This document shows, piece after piece, positions 33,691-45,772 of a stretch of DNA of 64,000 nt (positions within the stretch are counted from its first letter, which is position 1; each line of letters begins with the position of its first letter). Made by a program: the position numbers and the translations under genes. The notes under the pieces are model-generated. The model made no database searches, had not been told where the DNA came from, and saw only the letters and a list, made by a program, of their open reading frames with translations. The stretch covers positions 388,411 to 452,410 of the forward strand of contig CAMXCT020001868.1 in assembly GCA_947184155.2 (NCBI GenBank). Direction: 5' to 3'. This DNA comes from Cladocopium goreaui (lineage: Eukaryota > Sar > Dinophyceae > Suessiales > Symbiodiniaceae).

Positions 33691-33780
33691 TTTCTGAGGT
33701 ACGCTGCGCACATCTCCCCGCGGCCGCTCTTCATGTGGCTCCGTGAGCTTTGCGACGAGCCTGGGGGGCTCAGAGCATGA
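33691..33780 (+). CDS. Possible exon (FLRYAAHISPRPLFM...)
   Basis: A GC-rich island reads FLRYAAHISPRPLFMWLREL and CDEPGGLRA, then TGA at 33778-33780. It is among the clearest exon-like readings here. The family is unknown. Confidence 0.35.
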   Translation, partial: FLRYAAHISPRPLFMWLRELCDEPGGLRA

Positions 33781-34149
33781 AACCAGAGCCTGGTTCAGCA
33801 TGGTTCCTGGGGGCCATGGTTTTTCATGGGAACTGACGGGAGGAATATGATGGACTATTGACTATCTTCAAAATTCCCAGTTGTATAGTCAAAAACATGG
33901 GATATATATATAATTATGATGGACTATTGAAATTCAAGCAAGAATATTCCCAGTACTGGGGATGATCGTCCCCAAGGGACCACGATTTTTCAGTGGAGAA
34001 ACTACACGATATAAAAATCCGGTAATTTAAGTTGCAGTTTGCTATAGAAATGGCCCCCTAGAAATACCTGATTTACTGGGGTATATCATTTTCTAGTTCA
34101 CAAAGTGTTTCAGAAAGTATCAGAAACTATAGAAACCATTTCTTGTCAG

Positions 34150-34221
34150 TCCCTCGCCCCGTTCTGAGGCTGTTTGATCCCGCACTGGCCACGAAAAGTG
34201 CTGGGTTGCTGGGCAGAGTTG
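34150..34221 (+). CDS. Possible exon (VLRLFDPALATKSAG...)
   Basis: After CTTGTCAG the frame gives PRPVLRLFDPALATKSAGLL and GRVG. It is short, and the donor is unclear. Confidence 0.22.
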
Positions 34222-35524
34222 GGGGGATGGCTAACCATGGATCATTTGGGATTGATATGGGTGTCTTTGAAAATAGGGGGTGCCAAAAAATATGGCTGTT
34301 TGAATCAGAACATGATGACAATGATTGCTTGAAATGGATTTAGGGCTACAGTATTTTCCAGACAAACCTATATAGCCATTATGTTTGAAATTAGGGATTG
34401 ATATAGCAACGTATATTTGGAATTAGGGATTGATATAGCAAATTGTAGGCACACATAGGATCATTCCATACATGAGTCGACCGTGCTTAATAAGCCCATG
34501 CCCACACATTGCTGCGGGGGTCACCTTTGGCTGGCTTATCCCATGACATCCCATTACATCCCCATAAAAGGATTAAATGGCTGGCTTTAGCCACCATGGT
34601 TGGCACCATTTTCATTGCTGAGACCACCAATTTGGATGCAATTTCTGACTCCGAGACTTCCAAAACTTCCCCAGTTGCTGGCCACATGTAGGTGGGATGA
34701 CTCTCTGCATCCATATCCTAAGGCCAGAAAAGATGGACCAGAGCCATGGTCAAACGAGAGATGAGGAGGTCCACAGATTGTAAAGATATATGTATAATAT
34801 CTTATGTATTATATAGGATATAATGGGTATATGGTATTGTATAGTATATATATAGTATTTGTTTGAATTGGATGAATTACAATGACCTCATGTTGTGACG
34901 TCACTGAAGTGATGGTTAGTAATGGGAATCATCCCCAGATGGCCGAACTATTCAGCTATTTTCAGGTTAGTGAATTACTGCAATTCAGCCAGATGGATAT
35001 CTTGTGTATTCAGTATTACTATCATTAAATAGCACATATATGTACATTTGCAGATGACTCTATGAAGATAGATGTAAATACAGGAATGAAAATGAATATA
35101 GATAAATTAAACTATGAACACTAATGTACCTGTGTATAAATTCAAAACGAAGGTATAACTTATGAAGACACTTACTCATGCCTTCCAAAATCGCGATCTT
35201 ATTGAATATGTACGTGTATATATGTATAGGTATGGCCCGTAACCCAAACTTTGGGACCCCCAGACCAGGCCTTGATGCAATCTCCCTCAACTTTGTTCGC
35301 TTTATTTTCAAGATGCTTATTCTTCCTCCAACATGACCCCAGTGGAAAACAACAATGGACCCCGAAAAAAATGGCATTTGGAAGATTCTTGATAAATGTA
35401 CACATATTACAGTACCATGATAGGTCTTGTAACATAGTTTCACCATGTTTGACCATTTAATATCATTTAATCATGCTTTCCCTATTTCAAGAATCATTTC
35501 CCTGTCATTTCTGGTGGTTTTTAG

Positions 35525-35640
35525 AAGAAAACGGTGCGCCAAGGATCTCGATCATCCGCAGGTTCCACCGAAATGCGGAGGAGGAGCTTCACACACTGCG
35601 CCCCGGAGTAGACGTCCCCCCGGTGCGCAGTGGCACCTGA
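35525..35640 (+). CDS. Possible exon (GAPRISIIRRFHRNA...)
   Basis: After a GTTTTTAG acceptor, a frame with two leading bases reads ENGAPRISIIRRFHRNAEEE and LHTLRPGVDVPPVRSGT to TGA at 35638-35640. The family is unknown. Confidence 0.3.
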
Positions 35641-36082
35641 ATAAAACATAGGGAACAAAAACCACCCAAGGTCCGAAGAAAAATGACCAAGATCCGAAAA
35701 AAAAATAGGGGAACGCCATCCCGAAAATCTAAGATCCCATGGTTTTTCTGCTGATTTTCTCATTGAAAGGATGGAATTCATGTTGGGGGTACTGGAAACG
35801 TGATGGCAAATTTATGGAATAATTTGCCCAGATGTGGTGGATTAAAAGAAGACGGGTATTTGATGGTATTTGGGGATGAGTCAAGATCTTTTAATAAACA
35901 TATTTTGATGCTTTTTTGAATGAAAATCATATGATCATTTGGTACAAACTTGCTTTGGATCCATAGACAGTTCACTTCCCAATACATCGGGGATACCAGC
36001 TACTACATATGTCAACATAAACATGGCATAGACTGTGGGCTGGACAAGCATAGACAAAGAAAGGGCTTGATGGAAAGCAGCG

Positions 36083-36084
<2 letters not shown>

Positions 36085-36148
<64 letters not shown>
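36085..36148 (+). repeat. ATG/GAT triplet microsatellite
   Basis: About 20 GAT triplets in a row. It encodes poly-Met, poly-Asp or poly-Ser/His depending on frame and strand. No gene context is seen. Confidence 0.95.
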
Positions 36149-36762
36149 CAACGACGACGAACTGTTCATGCTTTTGAATGATTTTGATGTCATTTCCTAG
36201 GCGGTCTCAGAGAGTTGGCAGAAGTGAGTCCCTGAATTTATAAACAAGAACCCAAGAAGCGTAAACCCCTTGCTTCATTGGGACTTTTTTTGTTTTGATG
36301 GATGACTATTTGATATTAATATCCGGCTGAATGTTTACTTTACCTTGGTTGGGATATCCAAGGTTGGCCATGGTTGGGATCTTCAAAATACCTAACGTCC
36401 CCCTTGGTTTGCTATGCCAATGCGGCCCAGGTTTGCGAAGTTCGATTTCCTGCTGATGTATCTTGGCTGAGGGGTACACTGGTAATCTTTTGATACCATG
36501 CCCCCAACATCCCCAACTACTTTTTAGACCCTGAGAATCACGACTTTTTAGAGGAATGTAGCCATCCAAGCCCCTATTTGGCAGGGTTGATGTTCATTTG
36601 GGGATAGGATCTTTGGACTTGTCGGCAGAGCCCAGAAGAATTGGATGGTTGAACGCTCGAACTTGGCTCAATCGTTTCAAGATGTTTCAAAGTCATTCTT
36701 AGTTTCCCTATCCGCAATGATTTGGAACCACAGGGAACTGTATCCTGTATCCCAACTGACTC

Positions 36763-36873
36763 ATGACGAGTTCCTTGGTCATCACCAACCGGCGCAGGTT
36801 CCGAGAGAACTTTGTGACGGACCAGTTCCGTTGGATGCTGGAGACCGTGCCTTGGAACTGTCTATTGAGATGA
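36763..36873 (+). CDS. Possible exon (NFVTDQFRWMLETVP...)
   Basis: The reading is ITNRRRFRENFVTDQFRW and MLETVPWNCLLR to TGA at 36871-36873. A longer overlapping frame (36645-37013) is also open, so the frame is uncertain. Confidence 0.22.
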   Translation: MTSSLVITNRRRFRENFVTDQFRWMLETVPWNCLLR

Positions 36874-38209
36874 TGATCGCACGTGAATTTCTAGACGGTT
36901 TTTCAGGTGGTGCTCCCGCAGTGAAAGCACCACCAAAGTTAATATACAATCATATGCCTCCACTTATTGCTGGTTACACCATTACACCTGCATTATTGGT
37001 TGGGTCGCCATGATTGTTGGCATGTTGACTTGGGACAGTGACTCCATCGGATGAGGTGATTTTCATCTATGTGGTGCTCTATCCCTGGTGTGTGACCTGG
37101 CTGCAACATGAGACATCCCGGGAAGCTAACTTGGCCCAGCTGTGTTGCAGAAACTCTACCAATTGTATGGAAATTATGGAAAAAGAATCTCATGTACCTT
37201 AGCAATGTGTATGAAAATTCCAGATGGGAAAATCATGGAACATCAGTTATCGTAGGGATACATGATAGAATATGGATGAATACCGTAGATGGACGAAATA
37301 TTCAAACCCTTTCTATCCGATACAACCCCCTCGCCCCCAAAGTTCAATGTGAATGTAACCTGAGGTGCGTTAGCCCCAATGGACTGGACGAAAGAAATCA
37401 ACCCCCCAACATCACTTTTGCGAACACGTGCGCTGAAACATTGAGATTTGGGGGTGCGGGGGTTCAACAAAGTGTGTGCTGCAGGGTTTGAATATTTTGT
37501 CCATCTACTGTCTCGCTCTCTGATGTTTTCACATCTCTTGGCGTCTCTTGGTATCCAAATTTCTACTGTGTAAACACCCTTCTGCATGCTGCTGATCTTA
37601 TTCCAAACTGCGCAAAACATTACCTTTTCACAGGTCAATGCAACCTGTCTGTCTCCCGTCCAATTTTTTTCTTTTCCTTGATGTGCAACTGTTTGCAAAC
37701 TGCACTAGGCATTACCTTTTGACAAGTAAATGCAACCTGTGTGTCTGCGGTCCCATTTTTTATATTCCCTACGCATGCCAAAATGCGAAACACATTGCCT
37801 TTTGAAAGGTATAAGCTGCATGCGTCTCTCGTCCCATTTTTCCTATTCCTTCATTCGCAACTTATTCCAAAATGCAGCAGATATTGTCTTTTTAAAGGTA
37901 AATGCTGTATGTGTGATGTGTGGGCCTTTCTCGTTTTTCTCTATTCCCTACTTCACGGTGGCGTAATGGAAAGTCCTGTGTTTTTCCAGTTCCCTGTGTC
38001 CAGGGTGATGGAATGGCGTGTGTTTTTCCAGTTCCATTTGTCCGTCCCAGTTCCCTTCCGGTTCCTTTTCCAGTTCCTTTTGCGGATTTCCTGTGTTTTT
38101 CTAGGGTTTGTGTTGCAATCCTTCTATTATTTGGAAACAAAGTGACATGTTTTTCCCGAGAGCGTCTGAGCGAAGGGTTCTTCTAATAGTGGGGGTCTGT
38201 TTTACATCT

Positions 38210-38500
38210 GCACATCTTCACATCTTCATCTTCACGTCTACACAGATCATCTTCACATCTCCGCATCTTCACATCCTCAAATCTGCGCAACTTCACACAT
38301 AGTCTCTCCACATCTTCTCATCTTCTCATTTTCACATCTACACAGATCATCTTCACATCTTCACATCTTCACATCTTCACATCTTCACATCTTCACATCT
38401 CTCTCTCTCTCTACCTCTCTCTCTCTCTCTCTCCCCCCTCTCTCTCTCTCGCGCTCTCTTTCCCTCTCCCTCTCTCTCTCTCTCTCCTCTGTCACGGTCT
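38210..38500 (+). repeat. TCACATCT and CT simple repeats
   Basis: CATCTTCA-type units (38212-38400) run into CT dinucleotides (38400-38500), all inside the Foldback-like element. Confidence 0.9.
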
Positions 38501-38744
38501 CTCTCCTTCTTTTTCTTTTCTCTCTTAAGGCCGCGGGCGGTGCCGACGAGGCGCCACGAAATGGCCACCCTTTCGCGCGAAATGAGGTTCGATCGTCAAA
38601 AACTGTGGTAAAATTGCGATTTTGGCGCTTCCGCGGCAACCCTTTCGCACGAAATGAGATTCGATCTTCCAAAACTGAAGTGAAATTCCGATTTTGGCGC
38701 TTCGGCGGCAACCCGGTTCGAGTAAACAAACTGAGGTAAAAGCA

Positions 38745-39005
38745 TCTGTGTGTAAAAATGTCTGTGTGTAAAAGCTTCTGTGTGTAAAAGCTTCTGTGTG
38801 TAAAAACTTCTGTGTGTAAAAAGCTTGTGTGTAAAAACTTCTGTGTGTAAAAACGTCTGTGTGTAAAAGTTTCTGTGTGTAAAAACTTCTGTGTGTAAAA
38901 ACTTCTGTGTGTAAAAACTTTTGTGTGTAAACGCGTCAGTGTGTAAAAACTTTTGTGTGTACAGGCTTCTGTGTATAAAAAATCTGTATGTAAAAACTTC
39001 TGTGT
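38745..39005 (+). repeat. 15-bp minisatellite (TGTGTGTAAAAACTTC)
   Basis: About 16 copies of TCTGTGTGTAAAAAC with T/C and length variants. Confidence 0.9.
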
Positions 39006-39742
39006 GTGTGTGGGTTTGCGTATGTCTGTTTGTGTGTGTGTCTGTCTGTAAACATGTTTCTCTGCGTGTGTCTGTGTTTGAGAGCCTATCAACATATCAT
39101 ATCTGTATGTTTGTATTTTTCACATCTTCTATACAGCATACCTTGTCTGTCTCTTGCAACTAAAACCCTGACATTTTCACACCTTCATATCTTGACATCT
39201 ACACATCATGAACATATTCACATGATCTCAAATAACATTCTCATGAACATATTCATGTAAGTCTTTGGCATCTGCAAATCATACAAATACATAACACATC
39301 TGAGTACCTATACACCTACTCGCTCTCGGGCCAACCGTTGTCTAGTTTTTTTTGCGAAAAAAAGGATTGCAACACAAACCCTAGAAAAACACAGGAAATC
39401 CGCAAAAGGAACTGGAAAAGGAACTGGAAGGGAACTGGGACGGACAAATGGAACTGGAAAAACACACGCCATTCCATCACCCTGGACACAGGGAACTGGA
39501 AAAACACAGGACTTTAGCTGTTACGAGGGAAGGAAAAAAATTGGACGGGAGACACACAGGTTGCATAAACTGTGACAAGGTCGTGTTTTGCGCATTGGGA
39601 CACAGGTTGCATTTTGTTGTCAAAAGGGAATGTTTTGCTCAGATTGGAATCTGGAATAAGATCAGCAGCATGCAAAAGGGCATTTCCAAAGTAGAAATTT
39701 GGATGCCAAGAGATATGGAAACATCATAGAACGAGACGGCAC

Positions 39743-39778
39743 CAACTGGGGTGTGCGGCTTGCCGCACACCCCAGTTG
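39743..39778. repeat. Perfect 16-bp palindrome with 4-base loop
   Basis: CAACTGGGGTGTGCGG and CCGCACACCCCAGTTG are separated by CTTG, 17 bp beyond the Foldback-like element. The hairpin would be very stable. A third partial arm (CCCCAGTTGG) follows at 39779. Confidence 0.9.
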
Positions 39779-39936
39779 CCCCAGTTGGTACCTGTAGGAG
39801 GTTTTTTTTGATTTATTTGACCAGCACTTGTGGAAATATTCACCAGCATCGACAGTGCACACCCTTCAAGGTTCAGGTTCCTCCAAGAAAAAAAACTCAC
39901 ATGGTATACCCCCAATTTATGGAATTCCCCATAGGA

Positions 39937-40040
39937 TACCCTCTGGTAAACTAACATAGCCATGGAAAATCACCATTCTTATATAGAGGTAAATAATCTA
40001 TAAATGTGCAATTCTCTACAGCTATGTATGCTGGAGAGTA
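39937..40040. mobile_element. Hairpin MITE, TACCCTCTGG family (decayed right end)
   Basis: The left end TACCCTCTGGTAAACTAAC is intact. The right end is decayed to GCTGGAGAGTA. Confidence 0.6.
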
Positions 40041-40505
40041 GTCACTATGACAAACCATGATAAACCATCAAATTTGGAGGCGCTCTATTTTGAGAGAAAC
40101 TCACCAATGCAGATGAAATTTACCACACAACTTCCAAAATTTTATTTTATTTTTTTGAATATGCATCAAAAAGTGAACGTTGGTGCCACAGTTTGGTTAG
40201 CCTTACCTATTTTTTTGGCAACACACTCCAGAAATGGGTGAATCCCAGGTGGATCCCAGTAACTATGGGATATAATCAAAGCACAAAGAACTTGGTATCA
40301 GCTTACACCCGATATTTTTTTTCCGTAGACATGGACCACAAATGACCACCTATTTCCCCAAGAACTGATATCAAAGTGGTGGGGTTTTCCATGTGTGAAT
40401 TTGCTGCAGGGTATCAGCCATTATATATTGTACTATATATATATTATAATGTATATATATATCCCCATATTCTTATTCCATGAAGCCCCTATTTTGTATG
40501 ATTCT

Positions 40506-40610
40506 TACCCTCTGGTAATTTGACATAGCTATTGAACATGGCCCATTCATAGTGGATTTTGCAATTAAACTTGGTGACGTTCCATAGCTATGTTAGTTTA
40601 CCAAAGGGTA
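40506..40610. mobile_element. Hairpin MITE, TACCCTCTGG family
   Basis: 105 bp, TACCCTCTGGTAATTTGAC to GTTTACCAAAGGGTA. Confidence 0.78.
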
Positions 40611-40918
40611 ACCCCCATCAAGAGGGAATAAAACTACAAAAATACAAACCAGTAACTAACATTACTCTGGAAACATATGGGTGTTTCCCAAAAACGGGGT
40701 ACCCCCAATCATCCAAGTTACTAGACCATGACTTAGTATTGAAACCCATGGTGATTTGGGGTACCCCCATTCTATGGAAACCCCCTTTCTATGGACCCCC
40801 CCATATACTTGTTCATAGGTAAATCATCTATCAAAAAACTAACATTACTCTGGACACATATCATTTTTCATAGGTAAATCATCTATCATAGGTAAACAAC
40901 TATCAATGTTCATCTATT

Positions 40919-41030
40919 CTGGTTGGTGGTTTGGAACATTTGGATTATTTTTCCGTGCGTTGGGAATGTCATCATCCCAACTGTCGAACTCCATGATTTT
41001 TCAGAGGGGTAGGTTGAAACCACCAACCAG
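40919..41030. mobile_element. Hairpin MITE, CTGGTTGGTGG family, copy 1
   Basis: Inverted ends CTGGTTGGTGGTTT and AAACCACCAACCAG are about 112 bp apart. The centre has GGGAATGTCATCATCCCA and CGAACTCCATGATTTTTC, shared with 41976-42094. A diverged copy is at 51320-51409. Confidence 0.65.
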
Positions 41031-41174
41031 ATGCCATTAAAATTCCCATTAGATCCCAAAAAAAAACACCATTTTTCATGCCGTTAAACCACCATTTTTC
41101 ATGCCGTTAAGCCACCAACCAGTCATCTATGACCGTTAGCAAACATTCCTAGGCAAATCATCGATCCAACCTAG

Positions 41175-41248
41175 GTTTGTACCGAGTCCAACCTGGTGCT
41201 GGGCGCCACCACGGCAGCTTGGCGCTGGTCGAAAGTTCGGTTAGGTGA
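41175..41248 (+). CDS. Possible exon (YRVQPGAGRHHGSLA...)
   Basis: After AACCTAG the frame LYRVQPGAGRHHGSLALVES runs to TGA at 41246-41248. A second frame is also open, so the support is weak. Confidence 0.18.
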
Positions 41249-41975
41249 TGCACGTTCGGTTCGTTCGGTTCGACTTGACTCGAATGGTGTTTAGCAAGTC
41301 AAGTCACTAATTATAGTATATTATAGTATAGTACAATAATGAACTATAATGACTTTATATAGTATAGTATAGTAACTAATTATAGTACAATATAACTATA
41401 ATAAACTATAATGAGTTAATATAACTGCGAGCAGAACTAAGTATTCACTAGTGAGTATAACTGTAGTAAGTACAATAAGTATAATAAGAATTAATAAGAT
41501 ATAGTAAGTATGACAACTACGGGCAATAGACCAATCTATAGCTACGAGGCACCACCTTGTACCCAAATTGGGTGCTGCTCATACCACCATTGACAGGGAC
41601 TTATTCTGGCCGTTATAAGAACTGGTGTGATGACCATAACCCGCATACCATATTTGACTGGTACGCATGCCCCAAGTGATACGAAGTTTGGTAGGGAAAA
41701 TGTGAACGCATTGGATTTTTTTTGGCAGCCAATTTTTGGAGCAACTGATATTGACCCGTGCTGTCAATGCTTCACAAAACCATACAACACCAATATTTTG
41801 AAACGGGTGTTTTTCGGAGCCTTGTAGCACGGCCGTTTCCAGCGACCTTAGACGACCACCACTGATGATGGAGATTTATGAAGACATCAATGATGGCCGT
41901 ATTTACTAAAATCGATCATGTAATGTGGAGCCCCCAAACAGTAGCTAAGCTGGTGCCAATAACTCCAAGAACTAT

Positions 41976-42094
41976 CTGGTTGGTGGTTTCAAACATTTTT
42001 TATTTCCATTTCACATATGGAATGTCATCCTTCCCATTGACGAACTCCATCATTTTTCAAGATGGTTAAAACATGTTAGTCAACCACCAACCAG
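41976..42094. mobile_element. Hairpin MITE, CTGGTTGGTGG family, copy 2
   Basis: Ends CTGGTTGGTGGTTTC and CAACCACCAACCAG. The interior matches copy 1 (GGAATGTCATCCTTCCCA, CGAACTCCATCATTTTTC). Confidence 0.65.
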
Positions 42095-42678
42095 CTATGG
42101 TTCATGATACTTATAAGCATAGTATTCATTGGCTTGAGAAAACATCAGTCACGTCACTTGGGGGATGGTCGAAATTCAAGACCCTGATGCCCGTGGTTTT
42201 CCTGGTATAAAACCCGTGGAACTAACCGTGGAACATGTTGTGGACATTCTCCTCTTGACGTTGCAGTGAAACGTCACGTCTTCATTGATGATCATTTATG
42301 ATAAAAAGTGCAAAAAGTGTCTCCACGTGTTAAGATGTGAAGATTTCCATTGTTGCCGCATCGGTCTTACGGGATGATGCGGGATGATGCTTCCCCAATG
42401 ACAAATGTTTCTGGGATGGCTGAAACACCGGACACTGCGGGAAAAGCATTGGAACCTCGCGCTGACTCAAGTCACTTGGCAAGTGCTGTATGAAGTTCCA
42501 ACATTGATGGGATGTTGATTCTGAACTCCCATGGGATATCGCCAGTTGAAACAAGCCGTGTAATAACCCTCAAACAGATGATTTTTTAATGGGATTTGCT
42601 ATGATTTTCCACAAAAACCTAGTACATTTTTCCACTGACCCATGATTTCAGAGGTATTTGCCATGATTTTCCATTCAG

Positions 42679-42791
42679 CCACCCTGCCAGCCTTAGCCAA
42701 GGTGGGCATGGCCTGTGTCTTCTACGGCCTGAATTCCCTCACAGAACAGTTGGAGGAGACCGCCGACCGCTTCGGCGAAAAAACTGGGTGA
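42679..42791 (+). CDS. Possible exon (VGMACVFYGLNSLTE...)
   Basis: After CCATTCAG the frame reads TLPALAKVGMACVFYGLN and SLTEQLEETADRFGEKTG to TGA at 42789-42791. It is one of the strongest single-exon readings: an amphipathic or membrane-like helix followed by an acidic helix. The YGL---LE pattern faintly recalls bestrophin-type channels, but this is not enough to name it. Confidence 0.4.
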
Positions 42792-44041
42792 TTTCACCAT
42801 GAATAGTTGGGATTTCACTAATTTAACCGCAGATGAATGCATGGATTCAGAACATTTTTGGTGATCTAAAAAGATGGAACAGCAAGAACGATAGGGATTT
42901 AAGATGATTTAAGATGTTCACCATGAAGAGTTTTTGGATTTTCCGCGTGACTCAAACCACAGTTGCGATTGAAGATAAAATGGTGATATAAATAATCATG
43001 GATATTTCGGTGTGTCTGAAAATGGTGGAATTATGATGCAACATCGTGGTTTTTCTTGGGGACACGGTGACCAAGCGGTGGATTTAAAGCAATTTGCAGC
43101 GCTAGAGGCTTTGGCTAATTCTAGGTTTTGGAGCTTTAATACCCGACATTTGGAAGTGCAAATCATGGTGTCCTGTAGATTTTCCTTAAACCAATCCGTT
43201 GAAAGAGACAGTGATTTAGTGATTTATATGGGTTTGTCTCAAAAGTATTGGAACATTTGGAACCCCCAGGTTCCAGTTGCTTCTCATCGTTGTTCCCTCA
43301 AGAATTGCTGAAAATGCTGGGTTACTCAGTTTCTCCACCATTTTCAGACACATTTTTGGCGGCGATTGTGTGACCGGGTCCCAACTCCGGGGTTTTTCAT
43401 GAGCATTTTCGGCATTTTTTGGTGGCTCCGAGTCTTTTTGATCAACACGCGTTTTCAGAAGGGATTGCTATGAATCAATTTTCATGAGGCTTTTCGCAAT
43501 TGATCTGTGTGGCATAAACTCGCAGTTGCTAAGACTGAAAGGTCTGTCTCTAGATACCTCCAAGGGGCCAAGTCAGTGGAGAAAAAAACATGATCAACCA
43601 GGGCCTTCTTTTGTGGTCGCTCATTTGGGGACAACCCGACACCCCCACAGTTTTGAGTAGTACAGCTTGGACAGCATCGATACGCGCTTTGCTCATGGTT
43701 TTTTCTTGCTGAAAGGCTCAAAGCTGATCAGACTCTTCTGAGCTACAACCGTTTGCTTCAAAGACAGGAGTTTCAAGCTATACATGATAGAATATCATGG
43801 TTCAATCCTCTCTATATATACATATATATATATAGTCATATTTTATGATTCCTGTTTGAGCAAAAGTCCGGAATTCCCTAACAGGCTTTATCTAGGAGGT
43901 CTAACTTCCCAACTCTGAGATTTGAGCCGTGACCCCAAAAATTACGGGATCTCGAAGAATCCTTTCAAAGAAAAAACACGTTTTCAAGTTTCAAGCAGTT
44001 CACCTTCCCCTACCTTCCCCCTCCCTGGTGACATCGGTACC
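42792..44041. other. Non-coding stretch
   Basis: Short open frames (for example 43012-43311) lack coding-like composition. A small AT tract lies at 43810-43835. Nothing is recognised. Confidence 0.35.
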
Positions 44042-44939
44042 ATGCTGAGCCGCTCCCGGCTGCTGTGTGGCTTCCTCCTGTTGGCCGCGACGCGGCCGTG
44101 GGCCCTGGTGACGGGCCGGCTGGGCCAACGGCGCATGGCAGCGGTGCAGATGAGGGGCGTCAAAGGTGGACGTTGGTGGGAAAAAAACTTCAAGAGCGAT
44201 GGAAAATAGGTGATTTATTATAGATATTTAGAGTTGATTTACTTTTCAAACATGATGATTTTCAATAGCTATGTTAGTTTACTGGAGGGTATATGAAAAT
44301 CAGCAGTACATCATTCATCAACGAGCAATTTTCATCCATTTGCCATGGCTATGTTGAAGATACCCTCTGGTAATCTAACAGTTTTCCAATGGAAAACGGT
44401 TATGTTTACGTGACAGTCAAATTGCTGGAAGGCAATTGATATTTGTTTTTGAACATATTCCCCAACATAGGAAGGATGATTTAGAGAAGTTGTATTCAAG
44501 ATGTATTTCTTCGTTCGACATGCATTCACTGATATGTTTTGCACATAGGTTCCATTTGGATGTTCCATCCTTACCAAAAGAATGATCCCAAGTGACTTAC
44601 ATCGATGGGTGGTCCACAGGTTACTTTGCCATCCGGGACCTCTTGGTGGTGCAACGCAACGAAGAAGATGTAGCCGCCTTTCATGAATCGGAGAAGAAAC
44701 GCTGGCGTAAAGTGTATGATGAGGAATATGTGGAGACCCCTCAAGACTTCTATCCAGGTGATCGGGTGGAGGTCATTTCCGATGTGAGTGTGAACAAGGA
44801 CATCAAGAATGCCGAAGGCATGAGAGGAGTGGTGACTCATTTTGACTTTGATGATGGATATGAATCCTGTCAAACATGCCAATCTTCGTATCCTGTCACC
44901 GTACTGCTTGACGATCCAAAAGAGCTTGCCGGAGTTTGA
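44042..44939 (+). CDS. Small targeted protein, two exons (FTR-variable-like fold possible)
   Basis: Exon 1 (44042-44165) encodes MLSRSRLLCGFLLLAATRPW, a signal peptide, then a basic stretch GRLGQRRMAAVQMRGVK. The donor is AAAG/GTGGAC, phase 1. Exon 2 (44620-44939) follows CCACAG and supplies the remaining two bases (GGT, Gly), continuing YFAIRDLLVVQRNEEDVAAF to a TGA, about 147 residues. The C-terminal part has GDRVEVISDVSV, EGMRGVVTHFDFDD, CQTC and YPVTVLLDD. This G-rV-V...G--G-V...V-V layout is that of a small SH3-like barrel such as the ferredoxin-thioredoxin reductase variable chain. The signal plus basic leader suggests plastid or ER targeting. The intron holds two partial TACCCTCTGG MITEs. 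The family assignment is tentative; the splice model is firmer. Confidence 0.55.
44206..44291. mobile_element. Partial hairpin MITE, TACCCTCTGG family
   Basis: The right half (GATTTTCAATAGCTATGTT to TTTACTGGAGGGTA) is preserved and the left end is lost. It lies inside the intron of the 44042-44939 gene. Confidence 0.55.
44361..44440. mobile_element. Partial hairpin MITE, TACCCTCTGG family
   Basis: Left end TACCCTCTGGTAATCTAAC, with a decayed remainder ending near TTGCTGGAAGG. It lies in the same intron. Confidence 0.45.
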
Positions 44940-45544
44940 AAGAAAGACGGGGTCCACAAAACTGCGGCTGGCGTCGTGAAAAAAGCTGCGGTTAACTAGG
45001 TTACTTTTTTTAAAGGAAGATCTGAGGGGTTTCCTGAAATGGAGGTACTGTACACCCAAATCATCCAAAATTAGACAATTTTAGTATTGTTTCCCATGGT
45101 TTGGGGGGATCCCCCATTAAAGGAACCCCCCATTAGTATATGCCACTTATTACTATTTTAAATTGAGACGCCAGCACTCAGATCACACTTCCGGGTCCTG
45201 CTTTTAGAGTGAAGTTATCTCTTGGTCAATTGTTCCCTTTTTTGTACCGGGGTACAACATGGTACAACCGCGCTGAAACATTGGTCTGGGTGAAAAAAAC
45301 TGACCCAAGACGGACGCTTTGACACCAAGAATTTTCGAAAATTCGTGGGTCCGAACAGGTACTGAGGTGAAGCCAATGAGAAATCTCCAAATGAAACTTG
45401 TTTTCCCAATGATCATGGCCATTTCCGAGCTTGGCCGGCTTGGATGTTCCAACGGTCACCCCAAGGATGAGCGCCTCGTTGTTTTAGAGCCTTAGTTTCA
45501 ACTTTTTTGAATAGCCATAATTGGCTGAGTGAAAAATAATGTTG

Positions 45545-45635
45545 GAGGTATAGATACTATAGATACAGTATCTATAGATATCTATAGATATCTATAGATA
45601 TCTATATAGATATCTATAGATACTGATAAACCATG
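45545..45635. repeat. 10-bp palindromic tandem repeat (TATCTATAGA)
   Basis: About seven self-complementary 10-mers in tandem, able to form cruciform or slipped structures. Confidence 0.85.
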
Positions 45636-45772
45636 ATAAATCATGTCAACCCCAATAGTAGTGACTTAACCATCTGGGATGGCAGGAATTTCATGATGCC
45701 TTTCACCCGCATCAGGGCAACATTGCTGTCTCTACCTCTAGTCACTATCACCCTTGTCTTGTTGCAAAGCCA

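Larger units (their letters stand above)
37521..39726. mobile_element. Foldback-like element with long inverted arms
   Basis: Near-perfect inverted arms of about 151 bp lie at 37972-38122 and 39362-39513. Weaker outer inverted homology extends to TGATGTTT (37521) and AAACATCA (39719-39726). The outer part of the left arm is a ~76-bp minisatellite (about four units between 37590 and 37920, each with a CATTGCCTTTTGAAAGGT-like core). The right arm has about two units. The interior contains only tandem repeats (TCACATCT, CT, a 75-bp pair at about 38566-38715, and a TGTGTGTAAAAAC minisatellite) and no ORF. Unequal arms built of tandem units are the pattern known from Foldback elements. Confidence 0.6.
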
